Origin: Mugil cephalus
Lineage: Eukaryota > Chordata > Actinopteri > Mugiliformes > Mugilidae
Length of the DNA: 64,000 nucleotides
Reading direction: 5' to 3'
Assembly: GCF_022458985.1 (NCBI RefSeq)
Contig: NC_061781.1
Coordinates: 6,807,501-6,871,500 of the forward strand
Shown here: positions 27,147 through 39,039 of the stretch, one piece after another
Position numbering within the stretch: the stretch's first letter is position 1
Layout of the letters: the number at the start of each line of letters is the position of its first letter
Program-made: the position numbers and the translations under genes
The notes under the pieces: model-generated
The model's database searches: none
What the model was told of the DNA's origin: nothing
Seen by the model: only the letters and a program-made list of their open reading frames with translations

Positions 27147-28344
27147 TGCTGCACAGGCCCACTCACACGGTGCGGCGTCGCAGCTGCATGCAGCTTTTCA
27201 GAGAGGAGGTGCAGCAGAACCGAGTGAACTTTGCGCGCTTCGCCGTGTGGTCATCCTGGCACGGCGGCCTCAGCGCCCCGCTCTAAGCTGTTTTCTCCTC
27301 TTTAAACTTGTCACCTCAGCAAGTGGAGCGGCGCTGCAGCAGTTTTATTAAAAAAAGAAATAAATAAATAATAATTAAAAAAAAAAGAGTAAGTCGGCCC
27401 TTCAGCTTAGCTTTGATTGGTATTTGCTAAGGTTGCCCCCGACAGTGTTTTTGTTTTAGGTGACTACTCCAGCTGGATTTTGCGAAAACCTCAATTGCTC
27501 CATTTAACTCCGCAAACCAGCGAAATTGCTTCTCCCCACACAGCTGCAACCAGATTCCACATTCCATATAATTCCTTTAAACGAAAACAAGCGTTTGCAT
27601 GCGGACGGATCCTCACGCACTGTGAAGGAAGCGCCGCGACGTACGCGCCGCTGTTTCGCCGTTCAAAGGGAAAACTTGAGTCATTCAAGTCCGTTCTCAC
27701 AAAGCGCCGCTGACATACCTTCAGGAAGGAGGTACCTTCACAAAAGAGACACCACTTGGCTCTAGAAAAATGTTCATAGCACCGCAAGAATGTTACTCAA
27801 TCGGTCTTTGTTCAGAGCGGAGTGAAAACATGCCCTCACAAAAACAACTGCGCACTGTCTGCGCAGGTCAGAAAAAGAAGCTTCTTACTGTCTGTGCTGA
27901 GAGACGACACTCAGGAGCGGCAACAAACTTCTAGCTGGAGAAATAAAGTGAATAAAGATCACGTATTTTCTCCAAAAAATACAGCCACACTTTATAAAGG
28001 TGGTTTGCAATATTCACAGACGATTAAAAGTGATTATGTTTTAATAAACTGAATTCTGGCTTTAATCGACACAGAATGAGGAATACGAGGAGTAGCGGCA
28101 ACTACGTGGACGGCAGTTCCTAAAATGACACCGACGGCTGAGGGGTCAACAGTTCGTCAGGGTAAAACGAAGAGGTTGATGAAAGACACAAATACGTGCA
28201 CACGGATATCCACCCGAAAAGTAACTCATGCGTGCAGTGATATTGTTTCCGATGTGGGAGGGCAATGAGGGAAACGAAACTCCTGATTCATCCACTCACT
28301 AACAGTTCATTCAGCAGACTAGAGGAAACAAAAGCATTCGGATA

Positions 28345-28460
28345 AAGACAAGATGAGATAAGATAAGATGAGATAAGATAAGATAAAAAAAGATAATCCT
28401 TTATTTATCCCACAGTGGGGAAATTTGTAGCATTGCAGCACTGGACAGGTTAATGACGGA
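28345..28460 (-). mobile_element. LINE 3' tail with (GATAA)n end
   Basis: A run of GATAA/GATGA units is followed by 'ATCCTTTATTTATCCCACAG' and TGGGGAAATTTG. Read on the minus strand this is the frequent fish retroelement ending '..CCCACTGTGGGATAAATAAAGGAT' (quoted in short form) plus a TTATC tail. No coding sequence is attached, so it is a 5'-truncated insertion. Confidence 0.6.
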
Positions 28461-28560
28461 CGCAGGCGAGGGATAAAAAGAAGGTAATAAAACATTAAAT
28501 AAGTACAAAAAAAATCTAAATAAATAAATAAAAAAACGGAAATATAAATAACGAATCAGA

Positions 28561-28592
28561 GAAAATAATTAAATTTTTATTTAATTATTTTC
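28561..28592. repeat. Perfect AT-rich inverted repeat (hairpin)
   Basis: GAAAATAATTAAAT at 28,561-28,574 is the exact reverse complement of ATTTAATTATTTTC at 28,579-28,592, separated by four T. It lies in simple AT-rich sequence just beyond the LINE tail and may be incidental. Confidence 0.8.
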
Positions 28593-29975
28593 AAAAAACA
28601 TAATCATAAAAATTAAACAGACAAAATGGAAAGAAAATAACAAATGAGTCAATAACATTCTTATCTTTATGAAGGTGATAATATCCGTCATGTGTCTCAG
28701 ACACAATACCACTGAACTGTATTTTGTTGTACCGACACTTCTATTATTTTGACAACTCTGTTAATCAGTAAGCCAAGCTTATCATAAAAAAAAAAAACAC
28801 TTTAATGTTAAAACATTAATCATCCAATATGATCACAATGTTGAATAACCACGACAAAAACAAAGAAGAAAAAAAATTAGAAAAGCCATAGAGGGAGACT
28901 TAGTGCAGGACACTTAGATTAGACTGCACTTGTTTTCACTAGCGTACCTCATTTTTTAGCAAGTGAGTGCAGAACTTCTTGTTGCTGCCTTAGTTTTAAT
29001 TATTGAATTAAAGTGCCATCGCAATTTGATTTAATGTGACTGACTTTTACAGTGGTCCAGCTGTTACATCTTTGGACATTGCTACTACCAGACAGACAGA
29101 CAGAGACAGAGAGAGGGAGAGAGACAGCCAGACAGACGGACAGCAGCAGCCTGTCAGGAGGCACTTTTACCTCGCACCGTATCGTGTGCAACTCATGTCG
29201 TACGCTTCCCTGCCTCCTCTTTAAGGACTAAAAATTCAAATGCGTGTGTGACCAGAGCTGGTGTGAGTGTGGACGCGTACCTGCGTCGCAGCAGCTAGCA
29301 TAGCCTTAACACGACGGTATCCCTGTGAATTGTACATGATGCGGTATCCTCAGCAGACCTCCGCTGCTGGGTAACGAGGAGATAACAGCCACAGAATCCA
29401 TCGGTAGCCCCGCGCACAAGCAAGGTTATTTGACGAGGCTCGCACGGGCACACGGACACGTTTCTCTCAACCATTCATGTCATTTTTGACCGGTGAGTCC
29501 CGACGCACGGGCTGCTCCGGAGCCCCGTAGTACCGCCAGCCTAATATTATATAAACACAAACCGGAACCCAAAATCACATTGCCATGTTTCATCCACCGC
29601 AGCCCCCCCTCCACAAAAAATAAAAAAAAAATAAAAAATAATATTAACGCGCAGACGGGCTACTCACGGTCAACGGAAAGTTAGGATGTCCGGACGCGGT
29701 GGAGGTCTTCTCCGCCGCTACAAATCACAACGCGGACGTCTGTTTTCCTCCGGTGTCGTTGGCTGGTGTGGAAGAAAAAAGAAAACACACACACATACAC
29801 ACACACACACGCACACACACAGAGACACGGACACGGGCTGAGAGCGGTTGCTGTACGCTCGCATGTACTGCAGTGTTCACACAGCCCGACCGTCGGCCCC
29901 CTTCTTCGACTCCGCGCTCGGTCGTCGCTGGTGGATGAGGCGCTGCGTTACTGCCGCCGAGTGGCAGGGAGTGGT
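28593..29975. other. Non-coding stretch ending in CpG-rich DNA
   Basis: AT-rich to about 29,000, then CG-rich from about 29,270. It includes a (GACA)-type run near 29,090-29,130 and a (CA)n tract at 29,785-29,820. No exon is convincing. The CG-rich 29,380-29,530 and 29,640-29,960 segments could be a promoter, but nothing in the sequence fixes a transcription start. Confidence 0.4.
29785..29822. repeat. Imperfect (CA)n microsatellite
   Basis: CA repeats interrupted by single TA and GC units. Confidence 0.85.
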
Positions 29976-29979
29976 AGTG

Positions 29980-30118
<139 letters not shown>

Positions 30119-30380
30119 GGACATAGTCATTTCCTGTTGCGTTCTTCGAGACAACAAAGTGTCTGACTGTCATACTTGCCAAAATAAAATTAAAGTAGTC
30201 ACAAAACGGTTATTCTGATACTCTGATACTGTATTGGAGGTTTCTCTGGTTCATTGCTTTTGTAATTGGAATCAAGTCAGTACAGTGGAAAAGAGGAAAG
30301 TTTATATTCATTCTCATGGGATAATACACAGTCCACTGAAAGAATTAAACTTATCTTTTTGCCCGTTGGATCCATTGGAC
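30119..30380. other. Unassigned non-coding DNA
   Basis: No gene or repeat recognised. It leads into the Tc1-like fragment downstream. Confidence 0.35.
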
Positions 30381-30401
30381 TAGACGACACGTTTGTTGGA
30401 C

Positions 30402-30745
30402 ACTGCACATCACCACAAACGATCCACCGCCACAGTGGAGCATGGCGGTAGCAGCATCATGTTGCAGGGATCTTCTGTGCAGCAGGGCCCTGGACTCACT
30501 GTAAAGGCCGAGGGTAAAATCCTGGAGGACAATCTGATTTGGACTGCAAGTGATACACGACTTGGGAGAAGATTTATTTTCAAGCGAGACGATGAGCTGA
30601 AGCGTGAAGCGAAATCTATGCAGACAGTTGTGTATTGGTGAGTCAAAGCCCAACTCTCACAAAAGACAATTTTTGTGTGAACTTCAAAATCTCGTCTCCC
30701 CACACAGCCTGAGCTTGAGCATTATGGCAAAGAAGAATGGGGTAA
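30402..30745 (+). pseudogene. Tc1-like transposase remnant (second family)
   Basis: The plus frame reads TVEHGGSSIML near 30,430, matching the 'HGGGSIMLWGCF' region of Tc1-like transposases. It continues to RLGRRFIFKRDDEL near 30,560, where functional relatives have a 'FQ.DNDPKHT' block carrying a catalytic aspartate. Here that block is changed and stops follow. About 90 bases further on, a separate frame gives an 'EHYGKEEWGK'-like stretch, as near a transposase C-terminus. N-terminal DNA-binding helices and terminal repeats are absent. It is a dead fragment of a family different from the copies at 9.8, 34.0 and 60.9 kb. Confidence 0.65.
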
Positions 30746-30799
30746 AAGTGTCTAGATGTGCGAGCCTGACTGCGATCTATCCACTCAAACTGTACTAAT

Positions 30800-32900
30800 A
30801 TTAATACTAATACTAGTAATCTACTAATCTAATCGACTAACTCGAGGGGTTAAATTCATTATTTTACATTAAATATTTCCAATAAGCTGTTTTTACTTTG
30901 ACAGTAAAGATATTTTTTGTTTTGTTTTTGTCAAAAAAGCAGACTAGAGTAATTATATTGATTAATATAATTTATTGCTGTTATAAATCCATTTGTAACA
31001 GCAATAAAAGTCAACAAGTCCATATTTTAGAAGTATACTAAAAATAGTTATTTATTTCAATACATTAAAGCCCAAACAGACACACGCATGTCAGCACGCA
31101 CTGACTGTAGTTTAATAAAGCGCAGATTAACATGTAAGTTTATTGTAAATAAAATCTGCACAGAGCTCCTTCCAGAAGTCTGAACTCCAAGCTTGAACAG
31201 CGAGTCAAGCCACCCAATAAAGGAAACTCATTTAAGCCTCCTTGGAACTGTGACTGTTTCAATTATTGCTGAAAGGTCAGCCTCATTGCTAGGGAGAGTC
31301 ACACCATCACTACAGGCGAACCAAGTAATTGTTTAGGGGCCCATGAAAATCAAAAGAGAAAATGGGTCCCCAGATGACATGCCTTTTGGCAAATTCTGCA
31401 ATGACAAAAGGCCTTACAGTGCATCGACAATACTCTGCAGGTTTATTTGAAGAGAGAAGATGTTTGCAATAGTTATAATTGCGTAGCAGCACATTCAAAT
31501 AATGGCAACACAATAATGGCTCATCAAGAAAGCTACTTGCTTCTTAGCAACTTTACATTAAAAGCCTTTCATTTTAAAGCGGTCTGTGTAAATAGTGAAA
31601 ATCCTACACATTATGTCACTTATGTAAATAGAGTATTTTATTTCTTTCATAAACTATTTCAACTAAATCTTAAACAAACACCATTCATGGTATACTATAC
31701 TATACTATACTATACTATACTATAAATACTAATAAAAGCTAAATGCTTGTATTCAACATGGAAAATGCTCTAAAAAGATACATATACACACATATTAGAC
31801 ATGTCCATGTGTGTAAACTCAGCTGGCAGGCTGGACATGCCTCAGAAATAATGCTGAACTGTTCCCAGTTTCTTCATCATCCTGGGATCGATTCATTTAG
31901 GTCGACTTTATGAGGTTGAAAAATATTACTGAAGTGAGGCACTCATAACCCAGTTAAACACCAGGGGCCTGAATAAGTTCATGATGAATAATGGATTGTG
32001 TGTTAGTCAACATCTTAAAAACTGTTGGTCTCAGGAGGTAATACGATGCAAAAAAAAACAAAAAAACTAATTACAGACAACAGAAATGTAGCCCTTGTGA
32101 ACATTCGATGATGGTGTTCTCATTTTAGATAAGGCCCAAAGAGGAGGGATGATCAGAAATACTACAAAACACGTAGAGTGTGCATTAGGAAGCTGCTTTT
32201 GTGATTCATGTCAGTTTTCCCATCTGTCCACTAGAGTGCACTCCAGCCATTGACTCAAGCTCGGCCTGCATCTCAGCTGAAACATTGGCTTGATAAGGAG
32301 AGGTCTGACAACTAAGTTTGTGACAGCACTTATTTTATTATTTGCTCCATACGGCCCGTCTCCGTGTGTCACATTTGACAGTTTCACTTTACATTACGTT
32401 TACATTTATCTTTTCTGCTTTCGAAGCGGTCACATGAGCATTTTGCGTTTATGTAAATACCTGAAAAGATAACGGCCAAGCTGCAGGCTTTATATGCACG
32501 TACGTTTTATTCCTGGATGCCAAGTGATAATCGGGTTAATCAGATAGTTCTAGAGAATGGGTTTGATCCAAAAACAATTCGGCACATCATCGGGCTTCTC
32601 CACGGCTGGAACCGGAATTCAGTGAAGAGGCAGCAAGTTTTTTAATCTGACTTTTATATTTAATGACGATGATGATATAATAATGATCCAAAGCACACGT
32701 GGCCTGACACGGCCATGAACAGGAGATGCTCTCGTGAGCAGATGCAAATATAAACAAAACCGAACCGAATTTTGACAGATTTAAAATTTTTTAAAACCAA
32801 AAAAAGAGAGGAAAATATTCCCAAGTCTAGATGTAATAAAATCTGTTTCAGTGTTTCAGTGCCTTCATTAAATATTTGCTCAGGGTATGCATTGCTTTAA
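30800..32900. other. Non-coding stretch, no gene recognised
   Basis: AT-rich DNA with a TATAC pentanucleotide repeat (listed separately). No exon, RNA gene or clear element seen. Confidence 0.4.
31690..31724. repeat. (TATAC)n pentanucleotide repeat
   Basis: Six to seven tandem copies of TATAC/ACTAT. Confidence 0.9.
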
Positions 32901-32934
32901 GCTTCAATTTTATATATGTGTCGCATTGGTTTTA

Positions 32935-33420
32935 ATAAAAATTCATTTTATTTAGGAAGCACCTTTCAAGTCACCCAAGGACACTTTACAGAAATGAACT
33001 GACCAATAGAACAATGGATAAAAACATCAATGGACACATGATAAAACAGCATTCGGACATACAAATACAAGAAACATACAATAAGCAACATTCAAGCATT
33101 AATGAACAGACATGTTCATGTGCAGCATTTAACAAAACAGCATGAATACTCCTTTGGAAATAAAGAAGGGAGAAGTAGGAAAGTGTTGGAGTTAAAGGTG
33201 GTGGAATGAGTAAGCGGTTCTAAACAGGCGGGTTTTGAGTCTGGTTTTGAAAACAGGGAGCGAGTCAATATTACGAATGTCGGGTGGTTTAAGAGTTCCG
33301 TCTCATTTTGCAGGCTGTAATTTAAAAACCATGTACAGGCACAAAGGTTCTGGTATGATTTATCTTAGTTTCATTGGAGTGAATGGGGGGTTTTGTATCC
33401 ACAGTATGAGAAAATGACAT
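32935..33420 (-). repeat. Probable retroelement-derived dispersed repeat
   Basis: The stretch begins ATTCATTTTATTTAGGAAGC then ACCTTTCAAGTCACCCAAGG and ACACTTTACAGAA. That is the pattern of a common fish repeat whose minus strand ends '..AAAGTGTCCTTGGGTGA..' and an A-rich tail. Further on it has 'GGCGGGTTTTGAGTCTGGTT', also typical of that repeat. No open frame is intact. The call is from pattern memory only. Confidence 0.35.
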
Positions 33421-34030
33421 TAAAAACAATATATATTTGTAATCTATTCAACATTTATACAGTGAGATATTTAACATCACAATCCAAACAGCACAAACAT
33501 AAGAATAGAGATTGTAAAGATTCCTTAGGCCAAATACATAAAAAAAACATGGAGCTGAAATGATCCAAGGCTACACGGATCTGTCTTTATTAAGTATGAA
33601 TAATGTGTTAATGTGGAGTGTGGTGGAAGTTAGGAAGGTCACTGAAAGGCTTCGGGAAGGCTTAAAGTAAAGGCTTTTTCTCTCCTGAATATTTTGCGTA
33701 GGATGATGAGAACGACATAAATGAAGGCGAGGAAAAGAAGTTACTGGAGACTGCCTTTGCCTTTGGGGATTCTTCTCATCTGTTAATGAGCAGCAAAGTT
33801 ATGTGCAGGATTAATGTTTAGTTTCCGCAGTAATGCCACGGTTCTCTGCCAATGATTTTCTCGCTCGGAATGACAAATCCTGTAACCATGACCAACGCAG
33901 GGAGACCGAATTCAAAGGTCAGACCTCAAAGAGGTTTTTAATGTCATTTCAACCATACACATACGGCCCATTTCAACCACACATGAAGACATGCAAAAGA
34001 TGAACTGATGTGTGCAAGGGGTTGAGTGTA

Positions 34031-34410
34031 CACCCGATCCGGTATAACATTATGACCACCTTAATAACATTGTGTAGGTCTCCCTTGTGCCTCCAAAACA
34101 GTTGTGACTCATCAGAGAATGGACATGGGGCTTCTGAGGGTGTCCTGTGGTGTCTGGAAACAGAATGTCGTTGGTGGACGTCTTTTGGTCCTATGGGTTG
34201 AGGGGAGGGGCCTCTGTGGATCATCCCCCAGATACTTGATCAGTTTGGGATCTAGTGAATTTGTTTTTTTTTTTTTTCAGTTGCTCCTCAACCAGTTTTT
34301 GTGTATTTGTCTGTGTCAGGCTGCATCCTGCTGGGGATGGCTGCTGCCATCAAGGAGTGTTATTGCTATGGGGTGGCGGCAGACCTGAACAAGAACGTGG
34401 ACAAATTACC
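34031..34410 (-). mobile_element. Tc1-like transposon, internally deleted
   Basis: It starts after a TA dinucleotide (34,029-34,030) with CACCCGATCCGGTATAACAT then TATGACCACC, a recognisable terminal repeat of a fish Tc1-like element. It is followed by minus-strand late-transposase sequence ('CTCCAAAACAGTTGTGACTC', then 'GATACTTGATCAGTTTGGGA'), and then GCATCCTGCTGGGGATGGC, which pairs with 9.8 kb and 61.2 kb. Beyond about 34,400 the match fades, so the far terminal repeat is missing. No functional transposase is encoded. Confidence 0.75.
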
Positions 34411-34419
34411 GAACCAGTG

Positions 34420-36200
34420 GTTTCGATTAGTCACACGCCTCCAAAACATCAACAAAGCTGTGATCCGGGCTTCTGAGTACATGCATCATTTTATGATGTT
34501 TGTACAGTATTTTGAGATTCTTTGTTTGTAGACTGCAATACAGTGAATTATAACTTTCACTTGCTGAGGCCTGCCACATACCCAGCAAGTATTCACTGGT
34601 TAAAGCCTAGTCTTGTTCACCTAACCCCAGCCATAACCTATAACCTGCATTTCCACAGCGCAGACACGATGTGTGAACACACAAGTCTTGTGTGTTTATT
34701 TTAATTTTCTAGCCCGAAACAAATGCTTTGTAATCAACACCATTCAGCTTTGACTGAATGTCTGGCAATTATATCATTTCCTCAATAATCCCTAACTGAA
34801 GCATCCAAAGAATGCTCCTTCTGATATGCACGTAGTGAAAGCCTATCTCATTTAAAGCCCATCTTTAGACGAGCTTATCTGCATGATTTATGACTGGTCA
34901 AAGTTCATCATATTTCCAACATTTCTCAGTGCGTTGACAGAAACTGGAGCAAAAAAAGGTTTTAGGTGTCATCCATCAAAAACATTGCTACAACTGAATC
35001 AAAATAATTAATCCTGTGTATTTGTATTAGTAAGAAAATGCAAGGACCTTATGAGGAATTAACAACGGCGTCCTCGTTCGCAGTAAACACGTCTCAGTGT
35101 GTAACGGGCAAGAAAACAGCTGCGGGTTTGTTGTGCATTTATTTATGCTATGGTAAATTCTCTTGAGAGAGCATTTGTTTCTTATCTCATGTAAGGTGAC
35201 GAAGCATGTCACTGACAAGTTATTTCATTTTCATTCCGTGTCCGGCTTTAAAGTTGCAGAATTCACTGATTCTTCGGCAACATTCACGCCCCAGTTTTGA
35301 AATCTCACCCCTGATGCGAACGGCCATGTGTGTACGCTTTCCATCTTTCCATCTCCTGTGGACTAAACCGTTGTGCCAGGGTTTGAATAAGTTCCATCCA
35401 CCATACTGTTCTTTCTGAAGGCCTGCTTGGTGTGGCTTTAGTTGTTTTTTTCAGTTAGAGAGAAAAACAACAAAACTCACAGAAGCATGACTCATGACGA
35501 TTTGTAGCTCTTCCTCGATAACTACTCCGGCCCCTCTGAGCAGTTTTGTCCTTTGACACAGGTCCACAACATGTGCTATATCAGCTGCAGTATTCGCGGT
35601 GTGTTCGAGTGCGTGAATATGGTCCATACCGTTAGAGAGATCTTAAGCTCTTCATTTACATCACACACTTCAATGCAAATACATGTTAGAAGTTTAAATA
35701 AGACACTCCCTAAATAGGTTCTGATCGTGGAATCTTTTATTTATTCAAATCGTGTACATGATTCTAAAATGTCTTGTGTCCCTCATTTGAGGTCACCTCC
35801 GTTATTTATCGACACTCTTTCAAAGAAGATGTGACAAAAAGTCAGCAACACCCATGTGATCACTTAAACACACGGTTCACAGATAGAGTAGATACATGTG
35901 AGATACGTGTCGCTATTTATTCTTGCATTTATTTCACAGTACTCAAACTCCAAATCCAAAGCAGGAAGCTCCCACAAAGGTGTGAGGGTAATCTAGTTAG
36001 ACTTTTTGTTTTACTGAATACAGTCACAGACTTTTCAGAACAGATCAGCAGAAAGGAGAAACCCTTCAACAGATTAAAACACCTCCTTTACTAGGACACA
36101 CTTATTATGTAAGTATGTAATAAGAGTTAAACGATGACACAACTCAGTCTAAGTCTGAGAGCCCTGATTAATTGAACTATCTAGTGTTCAGCTCACAGTG
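34420..36200. other. Non-coding stretch upstream and downstream of nothing recognised
   Basis: Bases between the Tc1-like remnant and the odorant receptor's 3' end. I see no further receptor fragment or other gene here. Confidence 0.4.
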
Positions 36201-37133
36201 TTAGAGACGCTTTGAACACGACAACATTCTTAAAATACATTTTCTGATATCCGGTAACTTTAATCCATAAACAAGAGGATTCAGAATGGGAGGTATAACA
36301 ACAAATTCCAGGGACAGAATGATGGCTAGAAACGGATTGAGCTCTTCCAGGTTGATTCTGCTGAGGGCAACGTCACAGAACACAGTAATGGAATAGTTGA
36401 CAAAAGTGACAACGTGCGGCAGGCAGCTCTGCACGACTTTGCTCCTGAACTCTGACGAGCGCTTCCTGCAAATGAGTAAAATCCGTGCGTACGTGTAGAG
36501 GACGAAAACCAAGGGCAGAAAGACCGTGGTGGTGGACACCAGCATGCCAATAAGGTTGTTTAGGTCAGTGGGCACACATGACAATTTCACCACATTCCAG
36601 TTGGCACAAAATACCTTTGGTATCTCATTGCCGCACAGAGGAAGCCTGGAGGCCAGATAAACACAGGTGGCGACGGAGAAAGCTGGATAAATGGTCGCTA
36701 AGGCCACCAGCTTGGAGATCACCCTGGGAGTTAATTTGCTGCAGTAATGTAAAGGGTGGCACACGGCGACGTAGCGGTCGTACGCCATTATGCCTAAAAT
36801 GGTGAGCTCGTAGGACGCGTACGTGTAAATGACATAGATCTGAGTGAAACAAGCGGGTCGCGAGACTAAGTGAGTGTCAGACAGAAGGTCTCTCAGGAAT
36901 CTGAAGAAAAAGCCAGCAGAGCCGTACAGAGAGTTCATGGAGAGGCACAGGATGAAAATGTACATGGGCTCATGCAAAGACTTCTCTCGCGTTATCACCA
37001 GTATTATGACAAGATTAGCTGAGATGATGAAGGCGTACACAAAGAAGCACAGGACAAATGTTGGGTAGCGGTAGTTGCCTATGTTCACAAACATCGTGAG
37101 ATTAAAATATAAGGGATAAGTATTGTTTTCCAT
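36201..37133 (-). CDS. Olfactory (odorant) receptor, class A GPCR, single exon, intact
   Basis: A seven-helix receptor that in this family sits in the plasma membrane of olfactory neurons, binds odorants and signals through a Golf-type G protein. The 310-residue length is normal. The ATG at 37,133 gives a short outer N-terminus with two N-glycosylation sequons (N3-N-T and N11-L-T). Helix 1 spans about 25-48. LHEPMYIF (53-60) opens helix 2. C95 is the conserved disulfide cysteine at helix 3. AYDRYVAVCHPLHY (117-130) is the odorant-receptor signature. C167, C176 and C186 lie in the second outer loop. QSCLPHVVTF (235-244) marks helix 6, and PILNPLVYGL (282-291) helix 7. There is no frameshift or internal stop. 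Wording such as the LYGSAGFF region fits teleost type I (delta-like) receptors, but subfamily is uncertain. It stands alone in this window, though such genes usually cluster. Confidence 0.96.
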   Translation of the reverse strand: MENNTYPLYFNLTMFVNIGNYRYPTFVLCFFVYAFIISANLVIILVITREKSLHEPMYIFILCLSMNSLYGSAGFFFRFLRDLLSDTHLVSRPACFTQIYVIYTYASYELTILGIMAYDRYVAVCHPLHYCSKLTPRVISKLVALATIYPAFSVATCVYLASRLPLCGNEIPKVFCANWNVVKLSCVPTDLNNLIGMLVSTTTVFLPLVFVLYTYARILLICRKRSSEFRSKVVQSCLPHVVTFVNYSITVFCDVALSRINLEELNPFLAIILSLEFVVIPPILNPLVYGLKLPDIRKCILRMLSCSKRL

Positions 37134-38670
37134 CTACCCCCATAGGCTGTATCAGAGGTTGTCTGACGAGTATCCCAAACAAGAGCTACGTCGATTCCTT
37201 GTTTCCTGTTTAGTCACAGGCTGGATGATGTTAATGGAGAGGTACGGTGCATGAAAGACACTGGAAAGATTTTCAAAACTGATAATGCACAATGACATAA
37301 GACACTTACAAGTGAGACATCTGCAACAGATTGGAATAACAGTCAATAAGAAAATAAGCCAGTAGCATTGTCAGGTGTATTCACTCATTCAGAAAACACT
37401 CTGTCTTTTTTTTCCGTCTCACCACAGCCAAAGGCTCCTCGCGTTGTCTGTGAGTGGTCTGTGGTGTGGCAGGTAGCCACTGTGGATTCACAGCAGGAGC
37501 TTTAAGTAGTCACGAAGAATTACCCCATCGAGGTCTCCACTCCACTGGGAAACAGTTTGCACACAAACACGTGTTTGTTTACCTTTCCAAGACACGTACA
37601 CAGCTTTAACGGCAAAGATGAGGAACTAGTTTTAAACCTTTCTCACTGCCTTTTCTCTCACTGCTCTGGTATCGTAATTTGTGCGGTTCATCTTTATTTG
37701 TGCACCTTTACTTCAGTATTTCATGATCAGAGCTTTTTTTTGTTTTTTTTGTTTTTTTTTTTGCTTGCTTTGGGTTACAGTGTGAAAGACGTCACTGACA
37801 GGAATGAAGTAGTGAGGGAATAAGATAAAAAATAATAATAATAATAATTACACATAGCACCGGGTTAAAATATAAGTACAGGTGCATAACTGAATAAAAA
37901 AACAAAATCATAAAATAAAATGTGAACTGTAATTGGCAGACTGTGAATTTTCAGTTTTATAATTATTTGTTTGAAGGTGAGATGATGCAGAGGCTGCTGA
38001 ATTGCTGATCTGACGTTAAATCAATGCGATCATTAGACATGGCTGCATAGAACAATTCAATATAGCAGCTTGTGAACTATGATAAATACAAAAACTCTAC
38101 ACTGATGTGTAGCCCCATTTGTCAGATGAAATAACGAGTTTATTTTGGTCTTAAAGTGAGAAGAATATTCAAATATTTCAGATTAAAAGGTTCATAAACT
38201 GACATCACTGACATCAGTTTGGTTTAACTAGTGGCTCTGCAGTTTGAGGGAAATGTTTTTGTATAGACATCAAATAAACTGGAAAGCTCAGACGCATTAT
38301 TATGTTATTGTATTATATTTGTAACACTAGCATGTTAAGTAAATCAAGAAAGAAAGATATTTGAAATTTTTCCCTTAGAATCTCAATATATGTTACATTT
38401 GCTCCGACCTACTTCATACATCCATTAGAGAACAATGTGACTCAAACACGCAGATGTGGAGTCCTTTTAGTTTATACGTATGTTTTGAAAGCTATAGCTG
38501 CATAAGCTACGGCCATCGCCAGACATACACCAACCCAAAAAGATAACTACGCTGGCACCATCCGCTATAACTGCAAAATACACTTGTCTCTCACTGATCG
38601 GACAAACAAAATTCCCCCTCCTTACCCCTCAGTATGTTTAGTGGTCTTACAATGTGCCTCTGAGATCCCT
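37134..38670. other. Non-coding stretch upstream of the odorant receptor
   Basis: This holds the receptor's 5' flank. There are T-rich runs at 37,734-37,762 and a short (ATA)n run at 37,832-37,850. Odorant-receptor genes usually have an untranslated 5' exon upstream, which cannot be placed by eye here. Confidence 0.4.
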
Positions 38671-38674
38671 TTAT

Positions 38675-38840
38675 CAGTGAAAGTAACTATTGTGCAACAT
38701 TCATCAACATTTGTTTCATACTTTGCAGTTTTGTGCCGAATAAAAGCGATATTTCTGAAATTTCAATAAAGTACGATTGCACTTTCTACATGTTTCCATT
38801 GACATATGTTTTGTGAATGAGCTGAACATGGAACATGTCA
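38675..38840 (+). repeat. Dispersed repeat, copy 1 (partner at 63.05 kb)
   Basis: Ordered matches with 63,050-63,150: TTTGCAGTTTT, then 'ATATTTCTGAAATTTC' followed by AATAAAGTAC, then TACATGTTTCCATTG, then TTGTGAATGAGCTG. The shared blocks and order show common origin. No terminal repeats or coding sequence are obvious, so the class is unknown. Confidence 0.65.
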
Positions 38841-38940
38841 TATTGATCTGGACGACAGTAGACTCTGGTTACACAAACATTGCTAACAGGATTAATTCCT
38901 TGTTGTTTAGATCTTTTTGTGGCCTATGTTAGAAATAGTT

Positions 38941-39035
38941 ATAGAATAGAATAGAATAGAATAGAATAGAATAGAATAGAATAGAATAGAATAGAATAGA
39001 ATAGAATGGAATAGAATATACTGATATCTTTATTC
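38941..39035 (-). repeat. (GAATA)n repeat, probably a LINE tail
   Basis: About 13 copies of ATAGA/GAATA are followed by TATACTGATATCTTTATTCC. Tandem pentamers next to a CTTTATT block are how minus-strand LINE tails of fish often look (compare 28,345 and 62,390). Confidence 0.7.
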
Positions 39036-39039
39036 CTCA

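Larger units (their letters stand above)
24201..28340. other. Non-coding stretch, no gene recognised
   Basis: It contains a (GATAA)-type run near 24,930-24,948, a (CA)n microsatellite at 25,428-25,446, a T-run near 26,391-26,407 and a CG-rich segment at 26,900-27,290 with an (AGC)n run at 27,125-27,146. No exon is supportable. Confidence 0.4.

Noticed and set aside
34301..34531. Open frame reading MAAAIKECYCYG.. as a possible exon
   Set aside because: Its first half is the minus strand of the Tc1-like remnant, also present at 9.8 and 61.2 kb; no splice signals frame it.
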